Shown here piece by piece: positions 5,480-8,662 of a stretch of DNA of 8,662 bases. Made by a program: the position numbers and the translations under genes. The stretch is from Acidobacteriota bacterium (GTDB lineage Bacteria; Acidobacteriota; Blastocatellia; RBC074). A model generated the notes under the pieces. That model saw only the letters and a list, made by a program, of their open reading frames with translations. It did not search any database and had not been told where the DNA came from. The stretch's first letter is position 1. The number at the start of each line of letters is the position of its first letter. The stretch spans positions 1-8,662 of the forward strand of contig JABFSD010001202.1 in NCBI GenBank assembly GCA_013140935.1, read 5' to 3'.

Positions 5480-7404
5480 TTCTTTGCCTACTTGCACTTC
5501 TGATTGCAACTGCTTCGGCGCAGCCAACGAATCAAAAAACCTCGAAGCTGATAGATCGACAGAAGATACCGAACGCCGTTCCCGGGCAGTATATAGTAGC
5601 TGTCGAGGAAAATACTAAAGACACGGTCATAGATGGATTAGCGGATGATGCGCGGCGAAAATACTCGGCGACGGTCAAACATGTTTTCAAGTTTGGATTT
5701 AAGGGCTTCGTGATCCAGGCATCCGAAGAGAAGGCGATTGAATTGAGTCAGGATCCGCGCATTAAATCCATAGTGCCTGATTCTGTCAGCGAATCTTTAG
5801 GCGCTGTTACTGCTCCTGATCAGGGAGGGATCATAACGCAGGATTTTGCCCCTTGGGGGCTAGATCGTATTGATGAGCGCGCTTTTCAATTAGATGGTAA
5901 ATTTAAGTATTACTCTGCAGGCGCAGGTGCAAGAATTTACGTCCTTGACACTGGAATACGCCGCACGCATGAACAGTTTAGGCTTCCTGGCAATCTTGGT
6001 AGTCGAGCGTTCGCTGGAAAGGACATACCTACAGATGGGTATATTGACGTGGATATTAATGGACACGGCACCGCAATCGCTAGTGTAGCAGCAGGGAACA
6101 TTCTCGGAGTGGCCAAAGATGCAAGGGTCTATTCTGTGCGCATTGCAGATGCAAGACTATTTCCCCAGCCTCAAGCCTACCGCTCAGATATGATTGCTGG
6201 GTTCAATTGGGTGATTCAGAACGGAATTCGACCAGCAGTAATAAATTTTTCTTATAGTATTGCAGACCCGAACAATCAAGCTACTGACCTTGATCAAGTA
6301 GTAAACAGCGCCATTAATAATGGCTTTACTGTGGTCGTCTCCGCTGGCAATGCGGGACTTAATGCTAGCAACTACACCCCCCAAAGGTTAAGTCGGATTA
6401 TCTGTGTAGGGGCATCGAATGCTTCCGACCAAAGACTAATTGATGGCAATATAATTTCTAATACGGGCACAAGTCTAGATCTTTTTGCTCCTGGAAAAGA
6501 TATTAATGTTGCATCAGCAGCGGCGGATACTGGAGCTATCGGATATGATATTTACCGAGGAACTTCCATTGCGTCCCCCTTTGTAACTGGAGTTGCGGCG
6601 GTGTTTCTGGCAAGGATGATCCCAGCGCTACCAGTCTTTGTTGAGACTACGCTCATTCGCAACGCGACGCCAAATAGGCTTAATGCGGCAACGTTGGGAG
6701 CAGGCTCTCCAAATCGTCTTTTATATTCTCGGTTCAGGTCTGTTGCATCAGTGAACGCTGCCAGCTATGGGAATAAGATTGCACCCAATAGTATAGTTGC
6801 TCTTTTTGGTGAAGACTTAGGGGCGACGGTAGCCGTAAGAGTAAACAACACCTTAGCCACAATACTTGGAGTCTCTCCTACTCAAATCAATTTTGTTGTT
6901 CCTTCAACTAACATTGGGCAGGCTGTTGTTGACATATATGCCAGCGACGGTGCGTTCGGCTCAGGTGTGGTAGAAGTCGCAACTGTCGCGCCGGGATTAT
7001 TTTCCACGAGTGGTGACGGTCAAGGCCTTGCCTCTGCCATACTCCTTCGTATCAGGCAAGATGGGTCTCAAAGTTACGAGTCAGTGGCCGTATTTGATTC
7101 AGCGTTGAATCGATACGTCGCTGTGCCTATAGATTTTGGTCCGTCAACGGATCAGTTGTTCTTAATTTTGTATGGCACAGGTATTCGAGGAACTCGTGTT
7201 GCTTCTGCACCTCCGACAGGGGTAGGATGTACAGTTGGCGGCCTCAATGTGTCCGTGCTTTACGCTAACCTCGCTCCTGGCTATCAAGGCCTAGATCAAG
7301 TGAACGTTGCGTTGCCGCGCTCGCTCGCTGGTCGCGGACAACTTGATGTTATAGTTACTGTGGATGGACAGCTATCCAATGCCGTTGCGGTCACCACACG
7401 CTAA
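5339..7404 (+). CDS. Secreted subtilisin-like serine protease (S8) with I9 propeptide and acidobacterial C-terminal domain; start out of phase
   Basis: Extracellular endopeptidase of the S8A/proteinase K-like type. The protease frame is open from the heptamer array to TAA 7402-7404. Its domains are a signal peptide core right after the array (LILCLLALLIATASA, likely cut before Gln at about 5521), an I9 propeptide (5578-5800, QYIVAVEE to RIKSIVPDSVSESLG), the catalytic domain (about 5830-6700) and a TIGR03437-type domain (about 6740-7404, ending in GYQGLDQVNVALPRSLAGRG and VDGQLSNAVAV). Counting from the internal GTG 5710, the triad is D80 (VLDTG), H119 (NGHGT) and S286 (GTSIASP), with oxyanion N214 (SAGNAG). 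The protease frame has TAG at 5347-5349 and no ATG, GTG or TTG before 5710, which would remove the signal and half the propeptide. The true start is therefore ATG 5339, now in another frame; +1 unit gives 690 residues, -2 units gives 683. An assembly error in repeat number is the main alternative. Codon use is A+T-richer than in the left half of the window. Confidence 0.9.
5353..5477 (+). repeat. Heptanucleotide array, GTCACTC x 17.9, candidate phase-variation switch
   Basis: Seventeen complete exact copies of GTCACTC plus six bases of an eighteenth run without any mismatch. Because 7 is not a multiple of 3, each gain or loss of a unit shifts the downstream frame. The unit has no stop codon in any forward frame, and all three frames encode cyclic versions of the same heptapeptide (VTRHSSL). 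The reverse complement contains in-frame TGA. The array sits between the ATG at 5339 and the signal peptide of the protease. Perfect identity of the units indicates recent slippage or homogenisation. Confidence 0.95.
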
Positions 7405-7444
7405 CTTTATTGAAGTGATAAAAATCATATTGAGCTATGCGCAG

Positions 7445-7478
7445 AAAGTAGGGTGAGATAGCTTCTTGCCCTGCTTTT
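7445..7478 (+). terminator. Probable terminator after the subtilase
   Basis: AAAGTAGGG (7445-7453) pairs with CCCTGCTTT (7469-7477), with one G-U pair, around a 15-nt loop, and the run TTTT ends the structure at 7478, about 40 nt after the stop codon. The stem is moderate, so some read-through into the downstream inhibitor gene is possible. Confidence 0.45.
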
Positions 7479-7653
7479 ACTAACAGAACGCCACTTGCCT
7501 TTGGCGGTGGTCGCCAAATCCCAAACGAAGTACTTCCATAGGGGAGGTGACTTCGCCTTGTTGGTGGCGGTCAGAAGTCACTATCCCAAAATCGGCGTGC
7601 GGCGCGATGAGCGCCGCCGTGGTTCACTTCCTTTGTTTTAACGGTAGAGTGCC
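7479..7653 (+). other. Structured G+C-rich intergenic segment before the inhibitor gene
   Basis: There is no supported gene. Three hairpins lie in a row: TTTGGCG/CGCCAAA around GTGGT (7500-7518); GTGACTTC/GAAGTCAC (7547-7554 with 7574-7581), extended outward by GGG/CCC; and GCGGCGC/GCGCCGC around GATGA (7599-7617). The segment is more G+C-rich than the genes on either side. It could be the inhibitor gene's leader, a small RNA or a dispersed intergenic repeat. A frame from about 7462 to 7637 is open but has no start signal or known family. Confidence 0.4.
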
Positions 7654-8346
7654 ATGAAATTATTCGTATTTTTTTGTCTGGTTATTGGATGTTATTGTCA
7701 ACAAAAATATTTTCCCGAGCGGGCATGCAGAAAGAATCTCAATAAGCAGTGCGAGAGATTTTTTGAAGAGGGAGCGTCTATGGCATCCCAGCGGTATTAT
7801 GGGCAAATTCCTAGCCAAGCTAGTGATAGGTATGTAGTGATACTGAAAAATAGCGTTCTTGATTCAGAAGTAGAAAGCATGGCTAGTGAACTTTCCAAGA
7901 TTTATAAAATAGCGGTCAAACATGTATATTCATGCCAGAAATGCCCCTTTAAAGGATTTGCAATCATAGCGGATGAATTGTCGCTGTCTAAACTTAAACT
8001 AGATTCCAGAGTTGAACGTATTGTGCCTGATTCAGTAAGTAGTCCTCTGGGAGATATAAAACAGGGTTCTGATTCTGATAAAGAACAGAATAAATTTCGT
8101 CGGACTATTAACCAAAGCACTACATATTACGTAGCATATTTGCAAGACGAACTGCCATTGCCAAAAATTTCTGAGACAGCAAACAAACTATTAAAAATAT
8201 ATGGCGGAAGGCTTTTACGCGTATATAAAGGTTCAACCAAGAGCTTCCTCTTTCAAACAACTGAAATTCAAGCGATCTCATTAAGTCAAAACGAGAAAAT
8301 AAAATACGTCGAAACCAGATCGAATAAGCTTAGCCTCGTTAAATAA
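7654..8346 (+). CDS. Exported protein with two I9 (subtilisin propeptide/inhibitor) domains
   Basis: 230 residues from ATG 7654; GGTAGAG 4 nt upstream is a fair ribosome binding site. The N-terminus MKLFVFFCLVIGCYCQ is a short export signal; VIGC fits a lipobox (lipid-anchored Cys13), although cleavage after Cys15 is an alternative. A Cys-bearing linker follows (C25, C33). I9 domain 1 spans about 58-133 (DRYVVILKN, VKHVYSCQKCPFKGFAII, RVERIVPDSVSSPLG), and I9 domain 2 about 157-222 (YYVAYLQDE, LLKIYGGRLLRVYKG, QNEKIKYVETRS). No protease domain follows, so it is a free-standing propeptide homologue like the POIA1/proteinase B inhibitor type, which can inhibit subtilases or help them fold. Domain 1 closely matches the propeptide of the upstream protease, which suggests that protease as partner. 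A C-x-x-C pair (C94, C97) sits in an extended hairpin of domain 1. Codons are strongly A+T-rich. The inhibitor role is inference. Confidence 0.8.
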   Translation: MKLFVFFCLVIGCYCQQKYFPERACRKNLNKQCERFFEEGASMASQRYYGQIPSQASDRYVVILKNSVLDSEVESMASELSKIYKIAVKHVYSCQKCPFKGFAIIADELSLSKLKLDSRVERIVPDSVSSPLGDIKQGSDSDKEQNKFRRTINQSTTYYVAYLQDELPLPKISETANKLLKIYGGRLLRVYKGSTKSFLFQTTEIQAISLSQNEKIKYVETRSNKLSLVK

Positions 8347-8445
8347 TTTTTCTGTTTCGCTAGACAAATGAAAATTACCGTCAATTCAGCGCGAGCGTCC
8401 GCAATGGGTGTCTTTGATAGTTATAGTTGTTAGCGTTCGGCATAC
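8347..8445. other. Short gap between convergent genes
   Basis: About 100 bases between the ends of the I9 gene (+) and the deiminase gene (-). I see no convincing hairpin terminator, promoter or small gene in it. Confidence 0.5.
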
Positions 8446-8662
8446 TCATACGACGGGTTGTTGCTGCGATATGCAGTGAATCGAGCCCAAGCCCCAAATC
8501 AAATCCTTGCAATCAATGCCTACGACGCGATGGTTAGGGAAGCAGCGTTGCAAAATCTCTAACGCGCGCGCGTCGTTCGGGTCGCGGTAAGTCGGCAGCA
8601 GCACCTGCTCGTTGGCGAGGTAAAAGTTCGCGTAACTCATCGGCAACCGTTGATCATCAATG
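8446..8662 (-). CDS. aguA: Agmatine deiminase / PAD_porph family enzyme, C-terminal part
   Basis: Only the last 72 residues lie in the window; the frame is open through the right edge and the gene continues beyond it. The family hydrolyses the guanidino group of agmatine to N-carbamoylputrescine and ammonia in polyamine synthesis; related members act on peptidyl-arginine. Recognised motifs are LPMSYANFYLAN, PTYRDPNDARALEILQRCFP, VVGIDCKDLIWGLGSIHC and the terminal SQQQP. The Cys in GSIHC (codon 8473-8475) corresponds to the catalytic nucleophile of the family (G-x-IHC-x-TQQQP pattern). It converges with the I9 gene and has the G+C-rich codon use of the flanking chromosome. The agmatine specificity, and so the symbol, is by family resemblance. 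Confidence 0.85.
   Translation of the reverse strand, partial: IDDQRLPMSYANFYLANEQVLLPTYRDPNDARALEILQRCFPNHRVVGIDCKDLIWGLGSIHCISQQQPVV

Noticed and set aside
5353..5480. Programmed ribosomal frameshifting instead of phase variation
   Set aside because: The array has no slippery X-XXY-YYZ heptamer and no evident downstream stimulator; copy-number slippage explains the frame offset more simply.
5710..7404. Protease starting at the internal GTG 5710
   Set aside because: There is no ribosome binding site, and this start discards a clear signal peptide and half of the I9 propeptide, both encoded in the same frame upstream.
7599..7617. Terminator hairpin GCGGCGC/GCGCCGC
   Set aside because: No T tract follows and it lies close upstream of the inhibitor start, so I list it only as part of the structured segment.
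7462..7637. Small basic ORF on + in the gap before the inhibitor gene
   Set aside because: It has no start codon with a ribosome binding site, no known family, and overlaps strong hairpins, so it is more likely non-coding.

Overview
The window looks like chromosomal DNA of an acidobacterium, probably Blastocatellia-like. The main reason is the C-terminal domain of the secreted protease, which has the features of the TIGR03437 family described mainly from Solibacter and other Acidobacteria. A long SPFH protein and RHS and ASPIC/UnbV remnants fit this background. The assignment is an inference from protein content; no rRNA or other marker is present.

Layout. (1) Positions 1-2163 hold the 3' end of a large SPFH/band-7 membrane protein on +, closed by a perfect 14-bp terminator-like hairpin. 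(2) Positions 2218-4212 are a gene graveyard. It contains a short minus-strand scrap of an ASPIC/UnbV (CRTAC1-like) domain fused at about 2398/2399 to the middle of an RHS/YD-repeat gene. The RHS gene is split by a 129-bp near-perfect palindrome (3380-3508, MITE-like), changes frame across it, and is cut off again near 3990 by sequence I cannot assign. (3) Positions 4213-5118 hold an intact minus-strand cation diffusion facilitator. (4) A divergent control region (5119-5338) carries a 16-bp palindrome next to the transporter start and a near-consensus sigma70-type promoter, a hairpin and an AAGGAG ribosome binding site facing the protease. (5) Positions 5339-7404 encode a secreted subtilisin-like protease: signal peptide, I9 propeptide, S8 catalytic domain and acidobacterial C-terminal domain. 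Between its ATG and signal peptide lies a 125-bp array of about 18 copies of the heptamer GTCACTC. In this sequence the array puts the ATG out of frame with the protease; adding one unit or removing two would restore the frame. (6) A structured, gene-poor gap (7405-7653) follows. (7) Positions 7654-8346 encode a small exported protein made almost entirely of two I9 (subtilisin propeptide/inhibitor) domains; the first closely resembles the protease's own propeptide. (8) The right edge (8446-8662, minus) is the C-terminus of an agmatine deiminase family enzyme.

How the parts fit. The strongest candidate for an undescribed system is 5188-8346: a secreted subtilase whose translation appears to be switched by heptanucleotide copy number (phase variation), next to a free-standing two-domain homologue of its propeptide that could act as inhibitor, immunity factor or folding chaperone in trans. 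This pair is visibly A+T-richer and uses different codons from the flanking G+C-rich genes, which suggests foreign origin or different selection. The transporter, the SPFH protein and the deiminase show no evident link to it.
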